From an uncultured Gemmobacter sp. (GTDB lineage: Bacteria > Pseudomonadota > Alphaproteobacteria > Rhodobacterales > Rhodobacteraceae), in assembly GCA_937983495.1 (NCBI GenBank), contig CALKAA010000284.1, positions 1 through 26,589 on the forward strand: a stretch of DNA of 26,589 nt. Direction: 5' to 3'. The notes beneath the pieces were generated by a model. That model ran no database searches. It saw only the letters and a program-made list of their open reading frames with translations, and was not told the origin of the DNA. Within the stretch, counting starts at the first letter, position 1. Every line of letters starts with the position of its first letter. The translations under genes were made by a program, and so were the position numbers. Below are positions 7,067 through 14,772 of this stretch, one piece after another.

Positions 7067-8538
7067 CGCGACTTTTGCCCGGTCTGCTGCGTGATCTGGC
7101 TCCCGCCTTCGCCTGTGGGGTTTTGGCGGCCTTGGGGCAGGCTCCGCTGGCGCTCTGGCCTCTGGCGCTGATCGGGTTTGCCGGCACCATCGCTCAGGTT
7201 GCTCGGGCTGCCACGGCGCGCCAGGCGATGCTGCGGGCCTGGGGGGCGGGGTTCGGGCATTTTGGCCTGGCCTTGTTCTGGATTGTCGAACCATTTCTGA
7301 TCGAGCCGGAGGTCTATGGCTGGATGGCCCCTTTTGCGCTGCTGCTGATGGCGGGAGGGCTGGCGCTGTTCTGGGGCGTGGCTGGTGCCATCGCGGCTTG
7401 GGGGCATGACCGTGCTTTTGGCTTTGCAGCGGCGCTGGCGGGGATGGAGGCGCTGCGGGGGGTGATCTTCACTGGCTTCCCATGGGCAATGCCGGGGCAT
7501 ATCTGGATTGATAGTCCGGTGGCGCAGGGCGCTGCCTATATTGGTGCCAATGGGCTGACACTCTTGACACTTCTCGTGGCGGCTCTGCCAGTGGTCTTGC
7601 GTGGGCAGGGGGCTATTCTGGCCTTCGCCCTGTTGGGTGCAGGCTATATGGGCGGCACCTTGCGGCTTGCAGCGCCTGAGCCGCCTGCGTCGGGGCTGAC
7701 CTTTCGGCTTGTGCAGCCCAATGCGCAACAGCATCTGAAATGGAACCCGGATGCGGCCGAGGCGATCTTTCGAGGTTTGGCGCAAGCGACAGCGGCGTTG
7801 CCCCGCCCCGATCTGGTGATCTGGCCCGAAACCTCTTTGCCGTACCTGTATGCTCCGGGGCAGGATGCCGCGCTTGGCGCGGCGCGCGCGGCGGATGGTG
7901 TGCCTTTGGCGATGGGGGTGCAACGGCTGGAGGGAGCGGCGGCGTTCAACAGCCTTGCGGTGCTGGGCACGGATGGGGTGCAGTTGGCGCTTTATGACAA
8001 GGCGCATCTGGTGCCATTTGGCGAATATGTGCCGTTTGGCGAGCTGCTCTATCGCTGGTTCGGCTTGCGCGCCTTTGCCGCACAACAGGGGTTCGGGTAT
8101 GCCGCAGGGCCGGGGCCGCGCGTGCTGGACCTTGGGCCGCTGGGCAAGATGCAGCCCCTGATCTGTTATGAAGCCGTGTTCCCGGTGGCGCTGAATGCCC
8201 CCGTGGAGCGCCCTGACTGGCTCTTGCATGTGACCAATGATGCATGGTTCGGAACGCTGACGGGGCCATTTCAGCATGCGGCTCTGGCGCGGCTGCGCGC
8301 GGTGGAGCAGGGGGTGCCGCTGGTGCGGGTGGCCAATACCGGCGTCACGCAGATGGTGGATGCACGCGGCCGCGTGACGGCAGAGTTGCCCTTTGGGGTT
8401 CAGACCTATCTGGACGCAGTCTTGCCGGGCACCATGGCGCCGACACCCTATCGCCATTGGGGCGAGCAACCTTTTCTTGTGTTGCTGGCCGGTCTCTCTC
8501 TCGTTTTGATCCTGCGCCGCCTGCTCCGCGCCGCTTGA
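7063..8538 (+). CDS. lnt: Apolipoprotein N-acyltransferase
   Basis: An inner-membrane enzyme of 491 residues that N-acylates the diacylglyceryl-cysteine of lipoproteins, the last step of their maturation. The first ~200 residues hold about six hydrophobic segments. A periplasmic nitrilase domain follows with the catalytic triad: Glu256 in VIWPETSLP, Lys313 in YDKAHLVPFGEYVPFG and Cys368 in LICYEAVFP. A last membrane helix lies at the C-terminus (FLVLLAGLSLVLILRRLLRA). The start is a GTG overlapping the corC stop (GTGA), so no separate ribosome-binding site is needed. The proximity to a lipoprotein gene (3892-4257) is notable but not functional proof. Confidence 0.96.
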   Translation: MTRLLPGLLRDLAPAFACGVLAALGQAPLALWPLALIGFAGTIAQVARAATARQAMLRAWGAGFGHFGLALFWIVEPFLIEPEVYGWMAPFALLLMAGGLALFWGVAGAIAAWGHDRAFGFAAALAGMEALRGVIFTGFPWAMPGHIWIDSPVAQGAAYIGANGLTLLTLLVAALPVVLRGQGAILAFALLGAGYMGGTLRLAAPEPPASGLTFRLVQPNAQQHLKWNPDAAEAIFRGLAQATAALPRPDLVIWPETSLPYLYAPGQDAALGAARAADGVPLAMGVQRLEGAAAFNSLAVLGTDGVQLALYDKAHLVPFGEYVPFGELLYRWFGLRAFAAQQGFGYAAGPGPRVLDLGPLGKMQPLICYEAVFPVALNAPVERPDWLLHVTNDAWFGTLTGPFQHAALARLRAVEQGVPLVRVANTGVTQMVDARGRVTAELPFGVQTYLDAVLPGTMAPTPYRHWGEQPFLVLLAGLSLVLILRRLLRAA

Positions 8539-8573
8539 CCGCAGAGTGCAAGGGGCGTATCGCTGCCACCGAA

Positions 8574-8620
8574 CTGTCACAACGGCTTCCTGGCGTGACG
8601 GGGATACATCAACGGAGCAC
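8574..8620 (+). ncRNA. SAM/SAH-type riboswitch in the metK leader
   Basis: P1 is GTCAC (8576-8580) paired with GTGAC (8595-8599). Its loop begins AACGGCTTCC (8581-8590), the signature of the SAM/SAH class. GC-T-T-CC (8585-8590) can form a pseudoknot with GGAGC (8614-8618), leaving one U unpaired at the ligand site as in the described fold. GGAG (8614-8617) is also the Shine-Dalgarno sequence of metK, nine bases before ATG 8627. Ligand-stabilised pseudoknot formation should therefore block translation. This class is known from metK leaders in Rhodobacterales. The match is by eye; a covariance-model search (Rfam SAM-SAH) would confirm it. Confidence 0.88.
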
Positions 8621-8626
8621 TTCCCC

Positions 8627-9796
8627 ATGAGCAGACAAGATTATGTTTTCACCTCGGAATCCGTTTCCGAGGGGCACCCGGACAAGGTGTGTGACCGCGT
8701 GTCCGATGCGGTGCTGGACGCTTTCCTGAGCGTCGAACCCAATGCGCGCGTGGCCTGCGAAACTTTCGCCACCACCAATCGCGTTGTCGTGGGGGGCGAA
8801 GTGGGCCTGTCCGACAAGAAAAAGCTGAAAGAAATGTTGGACGGGGTCGAGCAGATTGTGCGCGATTGCGTGCGCGACATCGGCTATGAGCAGGACGAGT
8901 TCCATTGGAACACGCTGAAGGTGAAGAACCACCTGCACAAGCAATCCGCCCATATCGCCCAAGGGGTTGACCGTGATGGCGCGGGCGATCAGGGCATCAT
9001 GTTCGGTTATGCCTGCCGCGAGACGCCCGAGCTGATGCCAGCGCCGATCCAGTATAGCCATGCCATCCTGCGCCGTCTGGCCGAGGTTCGCAAATCCGGC
9101 GAACAGCTGACCCTGCGCCCCGATGCCAAATCACAGCTGTCCCTGCGTTATGAGGGCGGCAAGCCGGTCGAGGTGACTTCGATCGTGCTGTCCACGCAGC
9201 ATGAGAGCGAAAGCCAGACCTCGGATGACATCCGCGCTATCGTGGAGCCTTACATCCGCGAAGTGCTGCCCTCGGGCTGGATCTCTGACAAAACCGAATG
9301 GTGGGTGAACCCGACGGGGACTTTCGTGATCGGGGGGCCGGATGGCGATGCGGGTCTGACGGGCCGCAAGATCATCGTGGATACCTATGGCGGCGCGGCA
9401 CCGCATGGCGGCGGGGCCTTCTCGGGGAAAGACCCGACCAAGGTGGACCGTTCCGCCGCCTATGCCGCGCGCTATCTGGCCAAGAACGTGGTGGCCGCCG
9501 GTCTGGCGGATCGCTGCACCCTTCAGGTCAGCTATGCCATCGGCGTGGCCAAGCCGCTGTCGATCTATGTCGATACCCATGGCACGGGCCAGGTGGATGA
9601 GGCCGCGATTGAACGCGCCGTTGCAGAGGTGATGGACCTCACGCCGCGCGGCATTCGCGAGCATCTGCAATTGAACCGCCCGATCTATGCCCGCACCTCG
9701 GCCTATGGTCACTTTGGCCGGGCACCCGAGGCAGATGGCGGTTTTTCGTGGGAGAAGACCGATCTGATCGAGGCGCTGAAAAAAGCGGTTCGCTAA
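8627..9796 (+). CDS. metK: S-adenosylmethionine synthetase
   Basis: A cytoplasmic enzyme of 389 residues making S-adenosylmethionine from methionine and ATP. The N-terminus YVFTSESVSEGHPDKVCDR contains the ATP-binding region. GAGDQGIMFGYA (about residue 118 on) and GGGAFSGKDPTKVDRSAAY (about 262 on) are the two family signatures. The open frame extends 27 codons upstream to 8546, but that stretch is the riboswitch. ATG 8627, with GGAG nine bases before it, is the true start. Expression is expected to fall when SAM is plentiful through the leader element. The 88-bp gap after lnt is taken up by this element. Confidence 0.98.
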   Translation: MSRQDYVFTSESVSEGHPDKVCDRVSDAVLDAFLSVEPNARVACETFATTNRVVVGGEVGLSDKKKLKEMLDGVEQIVRDCVRDIGYEQDEFHWNTLKVKNHLHKQSAHIAQGVDRDGAGDQGIMFGYACRETPELMPAPIQYSHAILRRLAEVRKSGEQLTLRPDAKSQLSLRYEGGKPVEVTSIVLSTQHESESQTSDDIRAIVEPYIREVLPSGWISDKTEWWVNPTGTFVIGGPDGDAGLTGRKIIVDTYGGAAPHGGGAFSGKDPTKVDRSAAYAARYLAKNVVAAGLADRCTLQVSYAIGVAKPLSIYVDTHGTGQVDEAAIERAVAEVMDLTPRGIREHLQLNRPIYARTSAYGHFGRAPEADGGFSWEKTDLIEALKKAVR

Positions 9797-9804
9797 ACAG
9801 AGTC

Positions 9805-9830
9805 GGCGCGGCGGGTCACCTGCCGCGCCC
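9805..9830 (+). terminator. Probable terminator after metK
   Basis: GGCGCGGC (9805-9812) and GCCGCGCC (9822-9829) form a perfect 8-bp GC stem, with GGT/ACC pairing inside. It lies 8 nt downstream of the metK stop. A T-run is missing (CCTTCG follows), so efficiency is uncertain. Confidence 0.55.
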
Positions 9831-9892
9831 CTTCGCGTGAAAAGCGCAAGATCATGCAAGCCCGTTACGCGGGCTCAGGCTAGACCTGCGGC

Positions 9893-10771
9893 ATGATGAA
9901 CCTGTCTCTCTTCCTGGCCACCGTCCTGATCTGGGGCACCACCTGGATCGCGATTGCCTTTCAACTTGGCCCGGTGCCGGTGCTGGTGGCGGTGTTTCAC
10001 CGCTTTGCCCTGGCGGCTGTGCTGATGCTGCCCGCGCTGGCCTTACTGCGGCAGTTGACCCCCGTGCCCCTGCGCCAGCACCGCTTCATCCTGTTGCAAG
10101 GCATCTGCCTGTTCTCGCTGAACTTCATCTGCTTTTACAATGCCACGCGCTTCATCCCCTCGGGGCTGGTCTCGGTGATCTTCTCGGTGGCGACGATCTA
10201 TAATGCGGTGAATGCGCGGCTGATCTTTGGTGACCGGGTGAAGCCGCGCGCGCTGCTGGCCACCGCCCTGGGCGCGGCGGGGCTGATCTGCCTGTTCGCG
10301 CCGGAATTGACCGGCCATGAGGTCAATGCGGATGCCCTGAAGGGCATGGGGCTTGCAGCACTCGGCACGCTGTTCTTCTCGCTGGGCAATATGGTGTCAC
10401 GGCGCAATTCGGCAGCGGGCATCCCGCCGCTGACGGCGAATGCCTGGGGGATGGGCTATGGCGCGGTGATCCTGCTGGCCATCATCACCGCCACCGGCAC
10501 GCCGCTGATGGCCCCGGAAGGCGGGCGCTATCTCTGGGCGCTGATCTATCTGTCGGTGGTTGGCTCGATCATCGGATTCACCACCTATCTGATGCTGGTG
10601 CAGCGCATTGGCACCGGGCGGGCCGCCTATGCGACCGTGTGCTTTCCGGTCATCGCCCTGATGGCCTCGGCCATTTGGGAGGGCTTCCTCTGGACGCCGC
10701 TGGCGGTGGCAGGCCTTGCCCTGACCCTTGCGGGCAATGCCGTAATGTTCCTGCCGCAGCGGCAAAAATAG
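9893..10771 (+). CDS. EamA-family (drug/metabolite) membrane transporter
   Basis: A polytopic inner-membrane protein of 292 residues with about ten hydrophobic helices in two EamA halves (about 5-130 and 150-285). The start LFLATVLIWGTTWIAIAFQLG is typical of RhaT/YedA-type DMT carriers. FIPSGLVSVIFSVATIYNAVNARLIFGDRV and LMLVQRIGTGRAAYATVCFPVIALMAS are the usual helix-end motifs of each half. These carriers often export amino acids or other small metabolites; no substrate can be read from the sequence. ATGs at 9893 and 9896 are both possible and the ribosome-binding site is weak. It is a stand-alone gene between the metK terminator and the convergent rpiA. Confidence 0.88.
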   Translation: MMNLSLFLATVLIWGTTWIAIAFQLGPVPVLVAVFHRFALAAVLMLPALALLRQLTPVPLRQHRFILLQGICLFSLNFICFYNATRFIPSGLVSVIFSVATIYNAVNARLIFGDRVKPRALLATALGAAGLICLFAPELTGHEVNADALKGMGLAALGTLFFSLGNMVSRRNSAAGIPPLTANAWGMGYGAVILLAIITATGTPLMAPEGGRYLWALIYLSVVGSIIGFTTYLMLVQRIGTGRAAYATVCFPVIALMASAIWEGFLWTPLAVAGLALTLAGNAVMFLPQRQK

Positions 10772-10784
10772 CCCCGCGCGCCTG

Positions 10785-10856
10785 ATTTCACTTTGGTTCA
10801 AATATTATCGGGGGCTCAAATATCCTCGGGGGGGGCGGGGGGCGAAGCGCCCCCGC
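10785..10856 (-). repeat. GC-hairpin plus AGGATATTTGA intergenic repeat, copy B (inverted, partly duplicated)
   Basis: GCGGGGGGC (10835-10843), loop GAA, then GCGCCCCCGC (10847-10856) form a strong hairpin with one bulged G. Read on the minus strand it is followed by a C-rich run, then GAGGATATTTGA, a CCCCCGAT spacer and ATATTTGAACCAAAG. That is the same order as copy A at 5515-5561, with the AT-rich core present twice. It fills the gene-free gap between the convergent transporter gene and rpiA and may serve as their shared 3'-end signal. Confidence 0.65.
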
Positions 10857-10881
10857 TGGTGGCAGAGGCCCCCCAGACGGA

Positions 10882-11664
10882 TCAGAAATCGGCGAAGATA
10901 TTGTCGCTGTCGGCGAACTCGATCTGCTCGTCCAGCGTTTCGCCCGAGTTGATGTCGCGCGTCACCACACGGCCATCACCATGGCCGATGATCACCTTGT
11001 CACAGATGTCGATGAACAGCCCGTTTTCCACCACACCGGGGATCTGGTTCAGCACCAGCGCCAGTTGGCGCGCATTGCCGATGCGTTTCAGATGCAGGTC
11101 GACGATATAGTTTGCCTCATCGGTCACCAGTGGGGCCTGGCCATTCATGCGCAGCGTCACGTCGCGATCCAGCACATCCATGCTGACCAGCGTTTCCTCG
11201 ATCAGCGCCTTGGTGGTTTGCCAGCCAAAGGGAATCACCTCCACCGGCAGCGGGAAGGCCCCCAGTTGCGCGACCTCTTTGGCGGCATCGGTAATCACGA
11301 TCATCTGATCGCTGGCCGTCGCCACGATCTTTTCCTGCAACAGCGCCGCGCCGCCGCCCTTGATGAGGTTCAATTGCGCGTCGAATTCATCGGCACCGTC
11401 AATTGTCAGGTCCAGCCATTTGGCATCGTCCAGCGAGGTGACCGGAACGCCAAGATTGCGCGCCAGTTCAGCGGTGCGCGTCGATGTCGGCACGCCTTTG
11501 ATGCGCAGGCCTTCCTCACGGATGCGTTCGGCCAGGCAGCGCACCATCCAGGCCGCGGTGGAGCCAGTGCCGAGGCCCAGTTTCATGCCATCTTCCACAA
11601 AATCCACCGCGCGGCGGGCGGCAACGAATTTGGCCTTGTCGATGGGCGAAAGCTCTGCGGGCAT
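10882..11664 (-). CDS. rpiA: Ribose-5-phosphate isomerase A
   Basis: A cytoplasmic enzyme of 260 residues that interconverts ribose 5-phosphate and ribulose 5-phosphate in the pentose phosphate pathway. The phosphate-binding loop GLGTGSTAAW (30-39), IDGADEFD with the catalytic Asp (88-95) and IKGGGAALLQEK with the catalytic Glu (101-112) are all present. The last ~25 residues (DINSGETLDEQIEFADSDNIFADF) are an acidic tail beyond the E. coli length of 219 residues. It is transcribed alone, divergently from the heme operon; the shared upstream region is 11665-11882. Confidence 0.97.
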   Translation of the reverse strand: MPAELSPIDKAKFVAARRAVDFVEDGMKLGLGTGSTAAWMVRCLAERIREEGLRIKGVPTSTRTAELARNLGVPVTSLDDAKWLDLTIDGADEFDAQLNLIKGGGAALLQEKIVATASDQMIVITDAAKEVAQLGAFPLPVEVIPFGWQTTKALIEETLVSMDVLDRDVTLRMNGQAPLVTDEANYIVDLHLKRIGNARQLALVLNQIPGVVENGLFIDICDKVIIGHGDGRVVTRDINSGETLDEQIEFADSDNIFADF

Positions 11665-11744
11665 ATCCGATTCCTCTGGCAGCAGGATTGCCGCGCTTAT
11701 ATGCGCTTCGGCCTTTTGGCGCGAGGGTAAATAGAGCTGAAGAA

Positions 11745-11782
11745 TACTGACTTGAATTGTCGGAAAAGGCTGATATGTAGCC
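11745..11782 (+). promoter_or_regulatory. Possible promoter/iron-responsive operator of the heme operon
   Basis: The 218-bp gap 11665-11882 between rpiA and hmuS should contain the operon promoter. TTGAAT (11752-11757) and TATGTA (11774-11779), 16 bases apart, are weak -35/-10 candidates. TGA-N9-TCG at 11748-11762 differs by one base from the TGA-N9-TCA pattern of RirA/iron-Rhodo boxes. A perfect palindrome TTTCGCGAAA (11827-11836) lies nearer the gene. None of these is strong enough to name the regulator. Confidence 0.28.
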
Positions 11783-11882
11783 TATGAAAATAGTCAACAA
11801 TTTGCGCACAGCCCGCCAGCCTCGCGTTTCGCGAAAGGTCAGCCAGTACCGCGCCTGTCGCCTTGCCGCGAAAGGACATGCC

Positions 11883-12911
11883 ATGGCTGATACCACGGTG
11901 CTGCACGCACTTTCCCCAGCCGAAATTCGTGCCCGCCGGGCCGAAAACCCCAAAGCCCGCGCCCGCGATTTTGCCGAAACTCTGGGCCTGCCCGAGGCGG
12001 CGCTGGTGGCGGCACATCTTGGCCACGGCGTGACTGCAATCGACGCAACGCCGGGGCGGCTGTTTCCGCTGATCGAGACCCTGGGCGAGGTGATGGCTCT
12101 GACCCGCAACGCCTCTTGCGTGCATGAGCGGGTGGGGGTTTACGAGCCTTTCACCGATGGCATCCATGCCGCGATGGTGACCGGCGACGAGATTGATATG
12201 CGCATGTTTCCAAAGCATTGGGTGCATGGTTACGCGGTGGAGGAGGGCGGCAAACGCAGTTTGCAGATCTTTGATGCGGCAGGCGATGCTGTCCATAAGG
12301 TGCATCTGCGGGACACCTCAAACCATGACGCCTTTGCAGCGCTGGTGGCGGCTTTGCGGGTCGAGGCCGGGATGCCGGATTTCGCCCCCCGCGCGGCGGT
12401 GATGCGCGCCAAGGGCGACCCGGCACAGGCCGAAGCCTTGCGTGCGGCCTGGGGCAAGATGACCGATACCCACCAGTTTTTGCCCATTGTGCAGAAACTG
12501 GGGCTCAACCGCTTGGGGGCCAATCGCATCGCCGGAGCGCCATGGGCGCGGGCGTTGACCCCAGAGGCTGTGCATCTTGCCCTGCAACAGGCTTCCGAAG
12601 GCGCTGTGCCGGTGATGATCTTCGTCGGCAATATGGGCTGCATTCAGATTCACGGCGGGTTGATCGAGAAGCTGGTGCCCATGGGGCCATGGATCAATGT
12701 GATGGACCCGCGCTTCAATCTGCATCTGCGCGCCGATCATATTGCCGAGGTCTGGGCCGTCACCAAACCCACCCGCACTGGTGATGCCGTCTCTGTCGAA
12801 GCCTTTGATGCCGAGGGCAGCCTGATCCTTCAGATCTTCGCCTATCGTAAAAATCAAACGGGCGAGGCCTGGAACAGTTTGGTCGCCGGGTTGCCGGGGC
12901 TTGGCGCATGA
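11883..12911 (+). CDS. hmuS: Heme-degrading/heme-trafficking protein HmuS
   Basis: A cytoplasmic HemS/ChuS/HmuS-family protein of 342 residues, the usual length, that takes heme delivered by HmuUV and degrades it or passes it on. It consists of two similar halves: about 40-165 (GRLFPLIETLGEVMALTRNASCVHERVGVYEP...) and 205-335 (FLPIVQKLGLNRLGANRIAG...MIFVGNMGCIQIHGG...). The second half contains the conserved FNLHLRADHIAEVWAV segment with a candidate heme-contact His. ATG 11883 is preceded by AAAGGA at 11871-11876 and matches the family start. An in-frame ATG at 11784 would add 33 Arg/Lys-rich residues unlike the family and is probably leader. It is first in the heme operon and overlaps hmuT by four bases. 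Confidence 0.94.
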   Translation: MADTTVLHALSPAEIRARRAENPKARARDFAETLGLPEAALVAAHLGHGVTAIDATPGRLFPLIETLGEVMALTRNASCVHERVGVYEPFTDGIHAAMVTGDEIDMRMFPKHWVHGYAVEEGGKRSLQIFDAAGDAVHKVHLRDTSNHDAFAALVAALRVEAGMPDFAPRAAVMRAKGDPAQAEALRAAWGKMTDTHQFLPIVQKLGLNRLGANRIAGAPWARALTPEAVHLALQQASEGAVPVMIFVGNMGCIQIHGGLIEKLVPMGPWINVMDPRFNLHLRADHIAEVWAVTKPTRTGDAVSVEAFDAEGSLILQIFAYRKNQTGEAWNSLVAGLPGLGA

Positions 12912-13735
12912 TCCGCTGGGTGCTTGCGCTGACCCTCATGACGACGGGTGCCATGGCAGAACCCAGGCGTGTGGTTGTATTGGGGGGCACGACGGCCGAG
13001 ATCGTGGCGGCACTGGGCGCACAGGATCGTCTGGTGGCGCGCGACAGCACCAGCACCTATCCTGAAACGCTGACGGCCTTGCCCGATGTCGGTTATCTGC
13101 GCGCGCTTTCACCCGAAGGCGTGTTGTCAGTCGGCCCCGACATGATCCTGGCAGAGGCAGGGGCTGGACCAGCGGAAGCTGTCGAGGTGCTGAAAGCGTC
13201 AGGGCTTACCTATGTCACCGTACCAGAAGGCTTTGGCCCCGAGGATATTGCGAAAAAGATCACCGTGATCGGTGCGGCGCTCGGTCAGGAGCAGGCTACC
13301 AAGATGCTCGCGGCACAGGTCGAGGCGGGTTTGACCGAGGCCCGTGCCAAGGCCGATGCCACCACTTCGAGAAAGCGGGTGTTGTTCATCCTGTCCTTGC
13401 AGGGTGGCAAGGTGATGGCGGGGGGCGAGGGAACCGCCGCAGAAGCGATCATCGCGCTGGCGGGTGGGGTCAATGCTGCGACGGGTTTTCAAGGTTACAA
13501 GCCGATGACCGACGAGGCCGTGCTGGCCGCCGCCCCCGATGCGATCCTGATGATGGACCGAGCAGGGCCGGGGGCTGTGGCCCTTGAGGAGGTGAAGGCA
13601 TTGCCCGCGCTTGCAGCCAGCCCGGCGGTGCAGGCTGGGGCGGTGATCCGCATGGATGGGCTGAAACTGTTGGGCTTTGGCCCTCGCACGCCTGAGGCTG
13701 CCGCCGAGTTGCGCGCGGCGCTTTACGGGGGCTGA
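12908..13735 (+). CDS. hmuT: Periplasmic heme-binding protein HmuT
   Basis: The substrate-binding component of the heme ABC importer, 275 residues. A signal peptide (MIRWVLALTLMTTGAMA) is followed by a class III binding-protein fold of two lobes. RRVVVLGGTTAEIVAALG opens the first lobe and VVARD/STSTYPETLTALPDVGYLRALSPEGVLSVGPDMIL follows the known ShuT/PhuT pattern. Tyr51 (in STSTYPE) is the expected axial heme ligand. The helix linking the lobes is near 120-150. Its ATG overlaps the hmuS stop (ATGA) and its stop lies four bases before hmuU, so translation is probably coupled. Confidence 0.94.
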   Translation: MIRWVLALTLMTTGAMAEPRRVVVLGGTTAEIVAALGAQDRLVARDSTSTYPETLTALPDVGYLRALSPEGVLSVGPDMILAEAGAGPAEAVEVLKASGLTYVTVPEGFGPEDIAKKITVIGAALGQEQATKMLAAQVEAGLTEARAKADATTSRKRVLFILSLQGGKVMAGGEGTAAEAIIALAGGVNAATGFQGYKPMTDEAVLAAAPDAILMMDRAGPGAVALEEVKALPALAASPAVQAGAVIRMDGLKLLGFGPRTPEAAAELRAALYGG

Positions 13736-13739
13736 GGCG

Positions 13740-14771
13740 ATGATTGGGCTTGGCCTTTCTCCCGCCGCGGATCGCAGCGCCCATGCGCTGCGGTTATCCT
13801 GGGTTTTGATGGCGGGACTGATGGGCGCAACTGTGCTGGCGCTTGGTCTGGGGGCGGCCTCTGTCTCTTTGCCGAGGGTGTTGGCCGATCTGCTGGCCGG
13901 GCGCGGTGTGGCGCCGCAGGATCATCTGGTGTTGATGCAGATCCGGCTGCCTCGTCTGATTATGGGTGGGCTGATCGGGGCGGCGCTCGGGGTCTCGGGG
14001 GCGCTGATGCAGGGGCTGTTCCGCAATCCGCTGGCCGATCCAGGGCTGGTGGGCGTGGGGGCCGGGGCGGGGCTTGGTGCGGTTCTGGCGATTGTTCTGG
14101 GGGCAAGCTGGGCGATTTCGGTACCGCTGGCGGCCTTTGTCGGCGCGTGGGGGGCCGTTGTTCTGCTTTACCGCGTTGCGACACGGGGCGGGCAGACTTC
14201 GGTCGCGGTCTTGTTGCTGGCGGGTGTCGCCTTGGCTGCGCTGGCAGGAGCCGCAACCGGCGTTCTGGTCTATCTGGCGGATGACCGGCAATTGCGTGAC
14301 CTGACCTTCTGGTCCATGGGCTCTGTGGCGGGGGCGAGTTGGGAGAAGTGTCTGTGGGCCGGGGCCTTCATCCTGCCTGTCTTGCTGTTGGCTCCACGTC
14401 TGGGGGCAGGGTTGAACGCGCTCGCGCTTGGCGAGGCGGCAGCCCGCCACATCGGCCATCCTGTACAGCGCCTCAAGACGCTGACGGTTCTCGCCGTGGC
14501 AGCAGCGACCGGAGCGGCCACCGCAGCGGCGGGCGGTATCGGGTTTATCGGCATTGTCGTGCCACATCTGCTGCGCCTCGCCTCTGGGCCTGATCACCGT
14601 CATTTACTTCCGAATGCGGCGCTTCTGGGGGCTACGCTGCTGATTTTGGCCGATACTGCGGCGCGTCTGGTCGTCGCTCCGGCGGAATTGCCGATTGGCA
14701 TTCTGACCGCCTTGCTGGGGGCCCCGGTGTTTCTCTGGATCCTGCTGCGGCAAGCCCGGTGGGAGGCATGA
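13740..14771 (+). CDS. hmuU: Heme ABC transporter permease HmuU
   Basis: A FecCD-family permease of 343 residues with about ten membrane helices, forming the inner-membrane channel for heme. Family hallmarks are RLPRLIMGGLIGAALGVSGALMQGLFRNPLADPGLVGV near the N-terminus, the coupling-helix segment LALGEAAARHIGHPV and GGIGFIGIVVPHLLR in the C-terminal third. ATG 13740 lies four bases after hmuT; a frame-open start at 13677 inside hmuT would add 21 residues that do not fit the family. It ends one base before hmuV. Confidence 0.95.
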   Translation: MIGLGLSPAADRSAHALRLSWVLMAGLMGATVLALGLGAASVSLPRVLADLLAGRGVAPQDHLVLMQIRLPRLIMGGLIGAALGVSGALMQGLFRNPLADPGLVGVGAGAGLGAVLAIVLGASWAISVPLAAFVGAWGAVVLLYRVATRGGQTSVAVLLLAGVALAALAGAATGVLVYLADDRQLRDLTFWSMGSVAGASWEKCLWAGAFILPVLLLAPRLGAGLNALALGEAAARHIGHPVQRLKTLTVLAVAAATGAATAAAGGIGFIGIVVPHLLRLASGPDHRHLLPNAALLGATLLILADTAARLVVAPAELPIGILTALLGAPVFLWILLRQARWEA

Positions 14772-14772
14772 G

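Noticed and set aside
8546..8626. N-terminal extension of metK
   Set aside because: The extra 27 codons lie in the riboswitch, and family alignment begins at ATG 8627, which has its own Shine-Dalgarno.
6631..8628. 665-residue minus-strand open frame opposite corC and lnt
   Set aside because: Its composition (Arg, Gln, Pro and His rich, low complexity) is that of an antisense shadow of GC-rich genes, while the plus strand encodes clear CorC and Lnt with catalytic motifs.
11784..11882. Basic N-terminal extension of HmuS, or a separate small heme-linked protein such as HemP
   Set aside because: The 33 residues match neither HmuS nor HemP as far as I can tell, and a good ribosome-binding site precedes ATG 11883.
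13677..13739. Longer HmuU start inside hmuT
   Set aside because: The extra Arg-rich residues do not fit a FecCD permease; ATG 13740 four bases after hmuT is a natural coupled start.
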